Assembly: GCF_003234655.2 (NCBI RefSeq) | Contig: NZ_CP126271.1 | Location: 2,418,001 to 2,482,000 of the forward strand | DNA length: 64,000 bases | Source: Curtobacterium sp. MCLR17_007 | GTDB lineage: Bacteria > Actinomycetota > Actinomycetes > Actinomycetales > Microbacteriaceae | Reading direction: 5' to 3' | Shown here: positions 1 through 7,407 of the stretch, piece after piece | Layout of the letters: each line of letters starts with the position of its first letter | Position numbering within the stretch: position 1 is the first letter of the stretch | Translations under genes and position numbers: made by a program | Notes under the pieces: model-generated | Seen by the model: only the letters and a program-made list of their open reading frames with translations | Told to the model about the DNA's origin: nothing | The model's database searches: none

Positions 1-627
1 CCCACCGAGCGCCGGACCCCGCGCTACCTCGCCGTCGCCGGTGTCGCCGTCGTCGTGGTCGCCGTCGGGGTGACGGCACGCGGCGCGCTGCTCGGGCTGC
101 TCGGCAAGAGCTCGGACCTGACCGGACGCGGCGAGATCTGGTCGCAGGTGCAGGGCCTCATCGACCAGCACCCGGTCGTGGGGTGGGGCTGGATCGGCTA
201 CTGGTGGCCCTCGATCCCGACGCTCGCCGACCTGGCGCACCGCAAGGGCGTCACGTACCTGCAGGCGCACGACGCGTACCTCGACGTGTGGATGCAGACC
301 GGCATCATCGGGCTGGTGCTCTTCGCGATCTACGTCGTCACGACGCTGTCCCGCTCGTGGGCCTCGGCGACGCGGATCGGCTACGACGCCGCACTCCGCC
401 CCCGGACCTTCGACGCGGTGTCGCTGCTGCCCCTGCTGGTCGTCGTGGCGCTCCTCGCGCAGTCGGTGGCCGAGTCGCGGTTGCTCTACCAGGGCAACTG
501 GATCCTCTTCGCCCTCATCGCGATCAAGTCCCGGATCGTGCTGGTCGGCGAGGAGCCGGTGTCGATCGGTGACGGCCCGCGCACGCCGCCCGCGAAGCGC
601 GAGTTCCGCTGGGCCGGCACGCGCTGA
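1..627 (+). CDS. O-antigen ligase/polymerase family membrane protein, C-terminal part (5' end outside window)
   Basis: Open from the first base, so the start is missing; 208 residues remain. Visible features are a membrane segment at the left edge, then an extracytoplasmic stretch with GRGEIWSQV and HPVVGWGWIGYW, a LQAHDAYLDVW motif and two more membrane segments. The order E-W..., PxxGxGW, then HxxYLxxW..GxxGL is that of the large periplasmic loop of Wzy/WaaL (O-antigen ligase) proteins. Such proteins polymerise or ligate lipid-linked glycans on the outer face of the membrane. It resembles the complete protein at 2078-3391 in the same motifs, so the two are probably paralogs. It converges on the next gene with only 15 bases between stops. 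Whether it polymerises or ligates cannot be told from sequence. Confidence 0.75.
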   Translation, partial: PTERRTPRYLAVAGVAVVVVAVGVTARGALLGLLGKSSDLTGRGEIWSQVQGLIDQHPVVGWGWIGYWWPSIPTLADLAHRKGVTYLQAHDAYLDVWMQTGIIGLVLFAIYVVTTLSRSWASATRIGYDAALRPRTFDAVSLLPLLVVVALLAQSVAESRLLYQGNWILFALIAIKSRIVLVGEEPVSIGDGPRTPPAKREFRWAGTR

Positions 628-642
628 CCCCGTCCGAGCGGC

Positions 643-1983
643 TCACCGTCCGCCGAGCACCAGCGTGCAGGGCAGCGTCGTCCCCCATGGTGCCGTCTTC
701 GCGTGCACCACACCCGACGGGTCGGCCCGGCACGCGTCCGTCTGCGACGCGACCTGCGGACGCCATGCCGGTCCCCCGCTGCGTTGCGTGTCGCCCGGCG
801 CGACGTTCGTGACCGCCGCCGCGACCACCACCGCGATCGCCAGCCACCCGACCGACGCCCCGCCGATCGCGAGCCACGTCGAGCCGGCGTCGACCGACCG
901 GCTCCGTCGGTCGATCAGCACCGATGCGGCCAGGACGACGCCCTCGGTCAGCAGCACGGCGGAGGCCGCCGCGTAGCGCGTCGGTGGCGCCGCGGTGAAG
1001 GCGGTGACCGCCTGCTCGCCCCACTGCCCGTTCGCGCTGGCGTTGAGGACGAGTGCGGCGGTCCACACCACGACGGAACCGATGCCGAGCGCCAGCACCT
1101 GCACCCGCGCGCGCCACGGACCGACGACGACCGCGACGACCAGCAGCACGGCCACGAGGACTGCGGGGAGGACCACGACGACGGCGCCGTGGTGCTCGAC
1201 CGCCGCGGCGACCGACCCCACCCGCCGGGTCCACGCCCCGGCGAGCGGCTGGAGCAGGTACCCGTGGACGACGTCCCGGATGCTCGGGTCCCCGGGTCGC
1301 GAGGCACGCTCGGTGGTGAGCGCGGTCGTCACCTGCGCGGCACCGGCGAGCACCGTGGCCACGGTGACCGGCAGCGCGCGGAGTCGGTCCCGGAGGCCCG
1401 GGCGCCACCAGGCGACGACGAGCAGGGGCGCGAACAGCAGCGTCTGCGGTTCGGTGAGGACGGCGCCGAGGGCGAGCACCGCGACGAGCGCGGACCCCCA
1501 CCACGTGCGGACCCGCGCGGCGAAGAGCCACGGAACCAGCACGAGCATGAACCAGTGCAGGTTCGCGGCGTTCCCGCTGATCTCGAAGGGCACGACGGGC
1601 ACCACCACGGGCACGGCCGCGAGCACCACGCGGAGCGGCCACGCGGGCACCAGGTCGCGCGCGAGCACGAACACCGCGGCCGAGACGACCCCGACGACGA
1701 CGCAGCACGCCCCGGCGACGGTGACCGCGTACTCCTCGATCGGACGCGCGAACCCGAGGTCGACGACCAGTCGCGGCAGCAGGTGCAGGTACCCGGCGTA
1801 CGGACGGAGCAGCGAGTCGACGGGCCCGTCCGCCAGCCGGTCGCGGAAGAAGGGCCCGCCGTCCTCGGCCCAGACCGTCGCCCGGGTGACCGGGCCGAGG
1901 CGGTACCAGGCGCCGGCGGTGGCGACGACGAGCACGACCAGCGCGGCGACCGCCGTGGGCAGGGTCCTCGGCGCGCGATCCAT
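643..1983 (-). CDS. Polytopic membrane protein, GT-C-like, unknown substrate
   Basis: A 446-residue protein with about ten predicted membrane segments. After the first segment comes an acidic extracytoplasmic loop with ATVWAEDGGPFFRDRL followed by LRPYAGYLHLLPRL. An acidic motif in the first loop after TM1 is typical of GT-C glycosyltransferases that use polyprenyl-phosphate sugars, and this ED-G-FF pattern is common in uncharacterised actinobacterial members. The C-terminus is a non-membrane tail with cysteines (near residues 418 and 435) that could form a disulfide outside the cell. The start ATG has a TAGCGT -10-like box about nine bases upstream. It is divergent from the polymerase gene at 2078, and a perfect palindrome lies between them. 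Function as a glycan-modifying transferase is inferred from family type and context only. Confidence 0.65.
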   Translation of the reverse strand: MDRAPRTLPTAVAALVVLVVATAGAWYRLGPVTRATVWAEDGGPFFRDRLADGPVDSLLRPYAGYLHLLPRLVVDLGFARPIEEYAVTVAGACCVVVGVVSAAVFVLARDLVPAWPLRVVLAAVPVVVPVVPFEISGNAANLHWFMLVLVPWLFAARVRTWWGSALVAVLALGAVLTEPQTLLFAPLLVVAWWRPGLRDRLRALPVTVATVLAGAAQVTTALTTERASRPGDPSIRDVVHGYLLQPLAGAWTRRVGSVAAAVEHHGAVVVVLPAVLVAVLLVVAVVVGPWRARVQVLALGIGSVVVWTAALVLNASANGQWGEQAVTAFTAAPPTRYAAASAVLLTEGVVLAASVLIDRRSRSVDAGSTWLAIGGASVGWLAIAVVVAAAVTNVAPGDTQRSGGPAWRPQVASQTDACRADPSGVVHAKTAPWGTTLPCTLVLGGR

Positions 1984-2003
1984 CGCCGGCAGACGCTACC
2001 GGA

Positions 2004-2024
2004 GATATCGCGCCGTGCGATATC
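2004..2024. promoter_or_regulatory. Perfect 8-bp inverted repeat, operator-like
   Basis: GATATCGC, five bases, GCGATATC. It lies in the 94-bp gap between divergent starts at 1983 and 2078. The spacing is short enough for a dimeric regulator site and AT-richer than its surroundings. No regulator is identified. Confidence 0.4.
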
Positions 2025-2065
2025 GACGCACCGCGATGACGGCGGCGACACGCAGAGGGGTGCGA

Positions 2066-2071
2066 GAGGAT
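2066..2071 (+). promoter_or_regulatory. Possible leaderless -10 box (or Shine-Dalgarno) before 2078
   Basis: GAGGAT followed by six bases and GTG. The same bases (GAGAGGA) also make a good ribosome binding site eight bases from the start, so the signal is ambiguous. Confidence 0.35.
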
Positions 2072-2077
2072 GGTCCG

Positions 2078-3391
2078 GTGACGGACAGCAGGGTGACCAG
2101 GCGCGCGCTCGCACGCCGGTACCTGTCCGCGTGGATCGGGTTCTCTGCGGGCGGCCGGTTCAGCCAGGCACTCGCCACGGTGATGCTGCTGTTCGCGTTC
2201 GGGCAGCCCACGGTCCACGCCCTGGTCGGGACCGCCGGCACGTGGGCGGTCCTCGTCACCCTGGTGGTCCTGGCCGGGCTCAGTCTGCTCGGGCAGCGCT
2301 ACCGCATCGAGTGGCACGGTGTGCTGCCCCTGTCGCTCCTGGCCTTCGTCGGGTACTGCGCGCTCAGCGTCCTGTGGAGCGAGTACTCCTGGGTCGCGCT
2401 CCGCGGATTCGTGGCGACCGTCTGCTTCATCGGCCTCGGGCTCTACCTGGCGCTCGGCCGCGACCTCGTGCAGGTGATCCGGGCCTCCGGCGACGCGTTC
2501 CGCATCCTGCTCGTCGTCGCACTCGGGCTCGAGGTCCTGTCCGGGCTCGTCATCGACCTGCCGATCCCCGCCCTCGGCATCCGCGGGGACATCGCGGTCG
2601 GCGGCCCGATCCAGGGCATCGGCGGAACCCGCAACTTCATGGGCTTCGTCGCGGCCGTCGCACTCGTCACCTTCGTGGTCGAGTTCCTCACCCGCTCGGT
2701 GACGATGTGGCGCGCCGTCGCCTCGACCGCGCTGGCCGTCATCGCGCTCATGCTCGTCCAGTCCCCGATCACCGGCCTGGCGATGATCGCCCTGGCCGTC
2801 ACCGCGCTCGCGCTGTGGTCGCTCCGGCACGCGCAGCCGCGCACGCGACCGGTCGTCAACGCCGTGCTGGGCGCGTTCGTGATCGCGATGGGGATCGTCG
2901 GTGTGCTGGCCCGCCACCGGATCCTCGCCGAGATCGGTGCGGCCGGCGGCAGCGCCATCCGGCTCGACCTGTGGGCGCAGATCCGGCTGCTCAGCGACCA
3001 GTACCCGATCCAGGGCTGGGGGTGGGTCGGCACCTGGCCGCACGAGGCAGTGGTCCCGTTCTCGACGTTCGTCGACCCGTCCGGCATCCGCTTCACCTCG
3101 GGGCTCAACGCCTTCGTCGACGCGTGGCTGCAGATCGGGCTGGCCGGCATGCTCATCCTGCTCGCCACCGCGCTGCTCGCCTTCGCGCGCGCCTGGGTCA
3201 CCGCCACGACCTTCCCCGGCGTCGCGTACGTCTGGCCGGCAGCGATCCTCGTCCTGCTCGGCGTGACGAGCACCGCGGAGAGCTACCTGCTGCACGGCGC
3301 CGGCCTGATGCTCTTCGCCACCGTGATCGTCGTCGCGGCCCGCCGCCGCTCCTGGCGGCGGCACCTGCCGCGCACCGAGCACCTGACCTGA
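2078..3391 (+). CDS. O-antigen ligase/polymerase (Wzy/WaaL-like) membrane protein
   Basis: 437 residues from the GTG at 2078, chosen because GAGAGGA lies just upstream and membrane segments begin about 20 residues in; the same frame stays open far upstream without coding character. Around ten to twelve membrane segments flank one large outer loop near the C-terminus with IRLDLWAQIRL, YPIQGWGWVG and LNAFVDAWLQIGLAGM, the signature order of the Wzy_C/O-antigen ligase family. The role is probably polymerisation of repeat units or ligation of the finished glycan to an acceptor on the outer face of the membrane. It is paralogous to the fragment at the left edge. A GC-rich inverted repeat follows and probably terminates transcription. 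Confidence 0.8.
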   Translation: MTDSRVTRRALARRYLSAWIGFSAGGRFSQALATVMLLFAFGQPTVHALVGTAGTWAVLVTLVVLAGLSLLGQRYRIEWHGVLPLSLLAFVGYCALSVLWSEYSWVALRGFVATVCFIGLGLYLALGRDLVQVIRASGDAFRILLVVALGLEVLSGLVIDLPIPALGIRGDIAVGGPIQGIGGTRNFMGFVAAVALVTFVVEFLTRSVTMWRAVASTALAVIALMLVQSPITGLAMIALAVTALALWSLRHAQPRTRPVVNAVLGAFVIAMGIVGVLARHRILAEIGAAGGSAIRLDLWAQIRLLSDQYPIQGWGWVGTWPHEAVVPFSTFVDPSGIRFTSGLNAFVDAWLQIGLAGMLILLATALLAFARAWVTATTFPGVAYVWPAAILVLLGVTSTAESYLLHGAGLMLFATVIVVAARRRSWRRHLPRTEHLT

Positions 3392-3429
3392 CCCGGCCGG
3401 GTGAGCCGGGCCGCGATCGCGACCGGAGC

Positions 3430-3473
3430 CGGACTGGAGGCGCGCTGCCGGGCCGACCCGGGCCTCCAGTCCG
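3430..3473 (+). terminator. Inverted repeat terminator, GGACTGGAGGC type
   Basis: Twelve-base arms CGGACTGGAGGC and GCCTCCAGTCCG separated by 20 bases, 38 bases after the preceding stop. It is a variant of the GGACGGGAGGC palindromes found at 7341, 43153 and 61855. Confidence 0.6.
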
Positions 3474-3503
3474 TCGCGTCGCGGGTCGCACCCCGTGAGC
3501 GGC

Positions 3504-3509
3504 TACCGT
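3504..3509 (+). promoter_or_regulatory. Leaderless -10 box for GTG at 3516
   Basis: TACCGT, then exactly six bases (GATCGG), then GTG. This is the arrangement seen at seven or more other starts in the window and it decides the start at 3516 over the in-frame GTG at 3495. Confidence 0.5.
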
Positions 3510-3515
3510 GATCGG

Positions 3516-4982
3516 GTGCACCCCCGCCCGCTCGAACGTCTCGCCATGTGCGTGGTCGCCGCCGTCGCCACGGTCCTCAACGTGCTGCTGAAGCTGCCCT
3601 GCACCCTGCCGACACCCGAGGGCGTCGTGCGGGGCGCGTTCGTCTCGCGGTACGGCTGCTGGTCCGACGTCGCCGCGCTCTGGGGCTCGCGCGACCTGGC
3701 CGGACACGTCTTCCCCTACGTCACCGGGTCCGAGCTCGGCAACGGCACGGTCGAGTACCCGACGCTCACCGGCGTGTGGGTCTGGCTGACGGCACTGCCC
3801 GTCGGGTCCGCCCACGGGTTCCTGCTCGTCACCGGCGTGGTCGCGGTCGTGCTCGCCGTCACCGTCACGCTCCTGCTCGTCCGGGTCGCCGGCCGTCGCG
3901 CGTGGCTCTGGGCCGCGACGCCCCCGTTGGCGCTGTACGCCGTCTACAACTGGGACCTGCTCGCCGTCGTGTGCAGCGTCGTCGGGCTCGTCGTCGTGGT
4001 CCGGCCGCCGTCCTCGTGGTCGACCACCACCCGGTACGCCGTCGCCGGGGCCGCGTTCGGGCTCGGCGGGGCGTTCAAGCTGTACCCGCTGATGTTCCTG
4101 GCCCCGCTGGTCATCGCGGCGCTGCTCGACCGGGACGCCGAGCTGGGGACCCGTGTCCGTCGCACCGCCGCCGCACTCGGGTCCGGGGTCGGGGTCGTCC
4201 TGGCCGCGAACCTGCCCTTCGTGCTCGTCAACCTGCCGGGGTGGCTGTCCGTCTTCACGTTCCAGGCCTCGCGGCCGATCGGCGCCTCGACGATGTCCGT
4301 CTGGTACTACGGGCTGCTGCCGTGGTCGACCGACCTGGACGGGCCGATCCAGCAGACGATGGGCGCCATGTCGACGGTCGCGACGGCACTCGGGATCGTG
4401 GCCGTGCTCGTCGTCACGGTCGTGCTCGCGCTCCGCCGGGGCACCACACCGTGGGTGCAGTCCGCCGCGGCGCTCCTGGCCGTCTACATGGTCTGCAACA
4501 AGGTCGCGTCACCGCAGTACGTCTTGTGGCTGCTGCCGTTCCTGGTCGTGCTGCGGGTCGGCGGCTGGTGGATCGCGGCGTACCTGGTCGCGGACGTCTG
4601 CGCGGTGGTCGGGTTCTTCCGCAACACCTATTACCAGGCGATCGGTGTCGGGACGGACACGTGGGCCTACCAGGCGATGACCGCGGGGATCTGGGGCCGT
4701 GCCGCCCTGCTCGTCGCCCTGGTCGTCGTGTTCCTGCGGACGCCGGTGGTGACCCGGCCGGTCCGGGGTCTGTCGGAGCGGACCGGCACTGATCGGCCCG
4801 GGACGTCGGGACCGGCGCCGGCCGAACCGACGGACGCCGACCGGGTCGCCAGCGGCGAACACGTCGCCGCCGGCGAGCGGGTCGCCAGCACCGACCGGGT
4901 CGCCAGCACCGACCGGGCCCTCAGCACCGACCAGGTCGTCAGCGGCGACGGGCGAAGCGGCGCTGCAGACCCCACTGCGTGA
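3516..4982 (+). CDS. GT87/DUF2029-type polytopic membrane protein (polyprenyl-phosphate sugar transferase-like)
   Basis: 488 residues from GTG 3516, where a TACCGT box sits six bases upstream; GTG 3495 would add seven residues. About ten membrane segments are visible. The motif VEYPTLTGVWVW in the first outer loop, the segment LALYAVYNWDLLAVV, GGAFKLYPLMFLAPLV, and NKVASPQYVLWLLPFLVV are hallmarks of DUF2029/GT87 proteins, the family of the mycobacterial arabinofuranosyl- and mannosyltransferases that use polyprenyl-phosphate donors. The last 70 residues form a hydrophilic tail built of hexapeptide repeats (DRVAST-like; 18-bp DNA units at 4839-4946). Its 3' end overlaps the convergent Ppm-like gene by 44 bases, so the repeat array also encodes part of that protein. 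Donor and acceptor are unknown. Confidence 0.75.
   Translation: MHPRPLERLAMCVVAAVATVLNVLLKLPCTLPTPEGVVRGAFVSRYGCWSDVAALWGSRDLAGHVFPYVTGSELGNGTVEYPTLTGVWVWLTALPVGSAHGFLLVTGVVAVVLAVTVTLLLVRVAGRRAWLWAATPPLALYAVYNWDLLAVVCSVVGLVVVVRPPSSWSTTTRYAVAGAAFGLGGAFKLYPLMFLAPLVIAALLDRDAELGTRVRRTAAALGSGVGVVLAANLPFVLVNLPGWLSVFTFQASRPIGASTMSVWYYGLLPWSTDLDGPIQQTMGAMSTVATALGIVAVLVVTVVLALRRGTTPWVQSAAALLAVYMVCNKVASPQYVLWLLPFLVVLRVGGWWIAAYLVADVCAVVGFFRNTYYQAIGVGTDTWAYQAMTAGIWGRAALLVALVVVFLRTPVVTRPVRGLSERTGTDRPGTSGPAPAEPTDADRVASGEHVAAGERVASTDRVASTDRALSTDQVVSGDGRSGAADPTA
4839..4946 (+). repeat. Six 18-bp tandem units encoding a hexapeptide tail
   Basis: Units begin at 4839, 4857, 4875, 4893, 4911 and 4929 and read DRVASG, EHVAAG, ERVAST, DRVAST, DRALST, DQVVSG. 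The unit length is a multiple of three, so copy-number change would alter only the tail length of the membrane protein; the last unit lies partly in the convergent gene. Confidence 0.8.
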
Positions 4983-5673
4983 CGCGCAGCATCGCCTCGA
5001 GGACGATCGCCTGGCTCATCTTCGACACCCCGTGCAGCCGGTCGCGGAACCGGATCGGCACCTCGACGATGCGGCCACCCAGGTCGTGCACGCGCAACGT
5101 CATGTCGACCTGGAAGCAGTAGCCCTTCGAGTCGACCGCGTCGAGCGCCTTGCCCGCGATGACCGCGGCGCGGTAGACCCGGAAGCCGGCGGTGATGTCC
5201 CGCACGTCGATGCGGAGCATCCAGCGCGCGTAGGCGTTCCCACCACGGCTGAGCGCCTCGCGGTACCAGGGCCAGTCGACGACCGACCCGCCGGGCACCC
5301 AGCGCGAACCGATCGCGAGCTGCACGTCGGGCTGCGACCGCACCGCGTCGATGAGCGCCGGCAGCCGGTCGGCGGGGTGCGACCCGTCGGCGTCCATCTC
5401 GATGAGCAGCTCGTACCCGCGCTCCAGGCCCCACCGGAAACCGGTGACGTACGCGGTGCCGAGGCCGAGCTTGCCCGAGCGCCGCAGCAGGTGGACGCGG
5501 TCGTCCGTTGCCGCGATGCGCTCCACGACGTCACCGGTGCCGTCCGGGCTGGCGTCGTCGACGACGAGCACGTGCGCGTCCGGGACAGCGCCGAGGACGA
5601 GTCCGAGGATGTCCGCGACGTTCTCGGCCTCGTCGTACGTCGGGACGATGACCAGGGCGGCGGCACCCGTCAT
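4939..5673 (-). CDS. Polyprenol-phosphate mannose/glucose synthase (Ppm1/DPM1-like GT2)
   Basis: 244-residue soluble GT2 enzyme. Motifs in order: VIVPTYDEAENV (8-19), VVDDASPDGTGD (37-48), EMDADGSHPADRLP (93-106, the metal-binding DxD), GSRWVPGG, DITAGFRVYR and YCFQVDMTLR. These match dolichol/polyprenol-phosphate mannosyltransferase (Ppm1 catalytic domain), which moves a sugar from GDP-mannose (or a related donor) to undecaprenyl/decaprenyl phosphate on the cytosolic face. There is no C-terminal membrane domain, as in stand-alone actinobacterial Ppm. It is translationally coupled to the upstream gene through an ATGA overlap. In context it would supply lipid-linked sugar to the GT-C proteins around it. 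Sugar specificity cannot be read from sequence. Confidence 0.85.
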   Translation of the reverse strand: MTGAAALVIVPTYDEAENVADILGLVLGAVPDAHVLVVDDASPDGTGDVVERIAATDDRVHLLRRSGKLGLGTAYVTGFRWGLERGYELLIEMDADGSHPADRLPALIDAVRSQPDVQLAIGSRWVPGGSVVDWPWYREALSRGGNAYARWMLRIDVRDITAGFRVYRAAVIAGKALDAVDSKGYCFQVDMTLRVHDLGGRIVEVPIRFRDRLHGVSKMSQAIVLEAMLRVTQWGLQRRFARRR

Positions 5674-6713
5674 CGGGTCGTGCCGTCGCTCGGGCGCTCC
5701 CGCCCGAGCGTCTGGCGCGCGACCTCGGAGGGTGTCTCGCCCTCCGGGGCGGAGTGCTCGGTCAGCAGCCGACGGACCGTGCCGCCGGCAGCCGAGTACG
5801 TCAGGTAGTTCAGGCGACTGGTCTCGCGACGCAGACGGGTGATGCCCTCGAGGATGAAGCCCAGGGTCCAGGTCAGGAACGCGATCACCATGAGCGACGC
5901 GGCCAGGAACGCCGTCGGGAACCGCGGCACGAGCCCCGTGCGGCTGAACTCGATGAACAGCGGGATGGCCAGGACGACGGCGACGACCGCGAACACCGCG
6001 CCGATGACCCCGTGGAACAGCACGGGGCGCTCGAAGCGGATCAGGTGCGCGATGAGCGACAGGATCTTGAACCCGTCGCTGTAGGTGTTCAGCTTCGACT
6101 CGGTGCCCTCGGCGCGGTCCTTGAAGCCCACCGGCACCTCGGTGTGCGGCACGCGCAGGTTCATCACGTGCACCGTGAGCTCGGTCTCGGTCTCGAACTC
6201 GCGCGACAGCGCGGGGAACGACTTCACGAAGCGGCGGGACATCACGCGGTACCCGCTGAGCATGTCGGAGACCGGCGTGCCGAACAGCTTGCCGACCACG
6301 CGGTTGAACATCCGGTTGCCGGCCTCGTGGCCCGGGCGGTACGCGGTGGCGTTCGGGTCGTCCTGCCGGACACCGAGGATGTGGTCGTACGGCCCTTCGA
6401 GCAGGGTCTTGATCATCTCGGGGGCAGCAGCGGTGTCGTAGGTGTCGTCGCCGTCGATCATCAGGTAGACGTCGGCGTCGATGTCGCCGAACGCCCGGCG
6501 GATGACGTTGCCCTTGCCCTTGGTGTGCTCGTACCGGACCTCGGCACCGGCGCGACGGGCGACCTCGTCCGTGCCGTCGGTGCTGTTGTTGTCGTACACG
6601 TACACGTGGATGCCCGGCACGGCGGCCTTGAGGTCGGTCACGACCTTGTGGATCGCCGGTGCCTCGTTGTGGCAGGGAACGATCGCGGCGATGACGAGGT
6701 CGTCGGGAGTCAC
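5670..6713 (-). CDS. Membrane-anchored GT2 glycosyltransferase (GtrB/ArnC-like)
   Basis: 347 residues. N-terminal GT2 domain with IAAIVPCHNEAPAI (8-21), VYDNNSTDGTDEV, MIDGDDTYD (DxD near residue 88) and MLSGYRVMSRRFV. After about residue 225 come two membrane segments and a cytosolic tail. This layout fits polyprenyl-phosphate glycosyltransferases of the GtrB/DPM type that charge undecaprenyl phosphate with hexose. The GTG start has GAAGGA nine bases upstream. It is the first gene of a two-gene unit with the Ppm-like gene (4-base overlap), divergent from a GtrA gene, which is the usual genetic partner of GtrB. The ~125-bp gap on the right holds both promoters. Confidence 0.8.
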   Translation of the reverse strand: MTPDDLVIAAIVPCHNEAPAIHKVVTDLKAAVPGIHVYVYDNNSTDGTDEVARRAGAEVRYEHTKGKGNVIRRAFGDIDADVYLMIDGDDTYDTAAAPEMIKTLLEGPYDHILGVRQDDPNATAYRPGHEAGNRMFNRVVGKLFGTPVSDMLSGYRVMSRRFVKSFPALSREFETETELTVHVMNLRVPHTEVPVGFKDRAEGTESKLNTYSDGFKILSLIAHLIRFERPVLFHGVIGAVFAVVAVVLAIPLFIEFSRTGLVPRFPTAFLAASLMVIAFLTWTLGFILEGITRLRRETSRLNYLTYSAAGGTVRRLLTEHSAPEGETPSEVARQTLGRERPSDGTTR

Positions 6714-6838
6714 GGGATAGGGTCCTTCAGTGGTCGCGGATCCGTCGAGCGGCGGGGTCTGCGGTCACGAAACCCCTGCGAGAGATTAACAGTTCCCCGG
6801 TTGCGCGGTGCCCGCCGCCCCGGGACGGGAAGGACAGC

Positions 6839-7315
6839 GTGGCGAACGCATCGGAGTGGTTCCTGGGTCACCTCAAGCGCGGGGGCTCGTTCCTCGTCGT
6901 CGGTGGGATCGGCTTCGTCGTCGATGCGGTCGTCTACAACGCCCTGGTGTTCTGGGGTGGACACGGCCCGCTCTTCGCACTGCCCCTGGTGGGCAAGATC
7001 ATCGCGATCGCGATCGCGAGCGTGGTCACGTACTTCGGCAGCCGGCTCTGGACCTACCGCGACCGCGCCGACGCGCAGACCCTCAGGAGCTTCCTGGTCT
7101 TCGCCCTGCTCAACGTCATCGCGATCCTGCTGCAGCTCGGCTGCCTGGGGTTCTCGCGCTACGTGCTGCACCTGGACTCGCCGCTCGCCGACAACGTCTC
7201 CGGCACGCTGATCGGCCAGGGCGTCGCCACGATCTTCCGGTACTTCGCCTACGGCAAGTTCGTCTTCAAGGACGACAAGGAGGGCGCCGCCGAGGCGGTC
7301 GCCGAGATCGTCTGA
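6839..7315 (+). CDS. GtrA family membrane protein
   Basis: 158 residues with four membrane segments and the GtrA signature: FLVVGGIGFVVDAVVYN near the N-terminus, then SVVTYFGSRLWTYRDR, and a last segment ending in RYFAYGKFVFK. GtrA proteins are thought to help flip polyprenyl-phosphate sugars across the membrane for outer-face glycosylation. GTG at 6839 has GGGAAGGA upstream. Divergent from the GtrB-like gene, so both halves of a lipid-sugar supply module are present; a third component would be one of the nearby GT-C proteins. A second GtrA lies at 44514. Confidence 0.85.
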   Translation: MANASEWFLGHLKRGGSFLVVGGIGFVVDAVVYNALVFWGGHGPLFALPLVGKIIAIAIASVVTYFGSRLWTYRDRADAQTLRSFLVFALLNVIAILLQLGCLGFSRYVLHLDSPLADNVSGTLIGQGVATIFRYFAYGKFVFKDDKEGAAEAVAEIV

Positions 7316-7340
7316 GTCGCGGTCCGACCGCACCACGAAA

Positions 7341-7384
7341 CGGACGGGAGGCCCGTGGCGACGTCGCCACGGGCCTCCCGTCCG
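7341..7384. terminator. Perfect 44-bp palindrome, bidirectional terminator
   Basis: Twenty-two-base arms with no loop, CGGACGGGAGGCCCGTGGCG... and its exact complement, between the convergent stops at 7315 and 7408. A strong hairpin in RNA from either strand. It shares CGGACGGGAGGCCCG with copies at 43153 and 61859. Confidence 0.75.
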
Positions 7385-7407
7385 TCACCGGGTCGACCCC
7401 GGAGCGG

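Noticed and set aside
524..3382. A 952-codon open frame on the minus strand, and similar long frames (34950-38378 minus, 47629-51783 plus, 54254-56932 minus, 6808-9558 plus)
   Set aside because: They run antisense or out of frame to genes with clear motifs and are rich in Arg, Pro, Gly and His, as expected for shadow frames in very GC-rich DNA.
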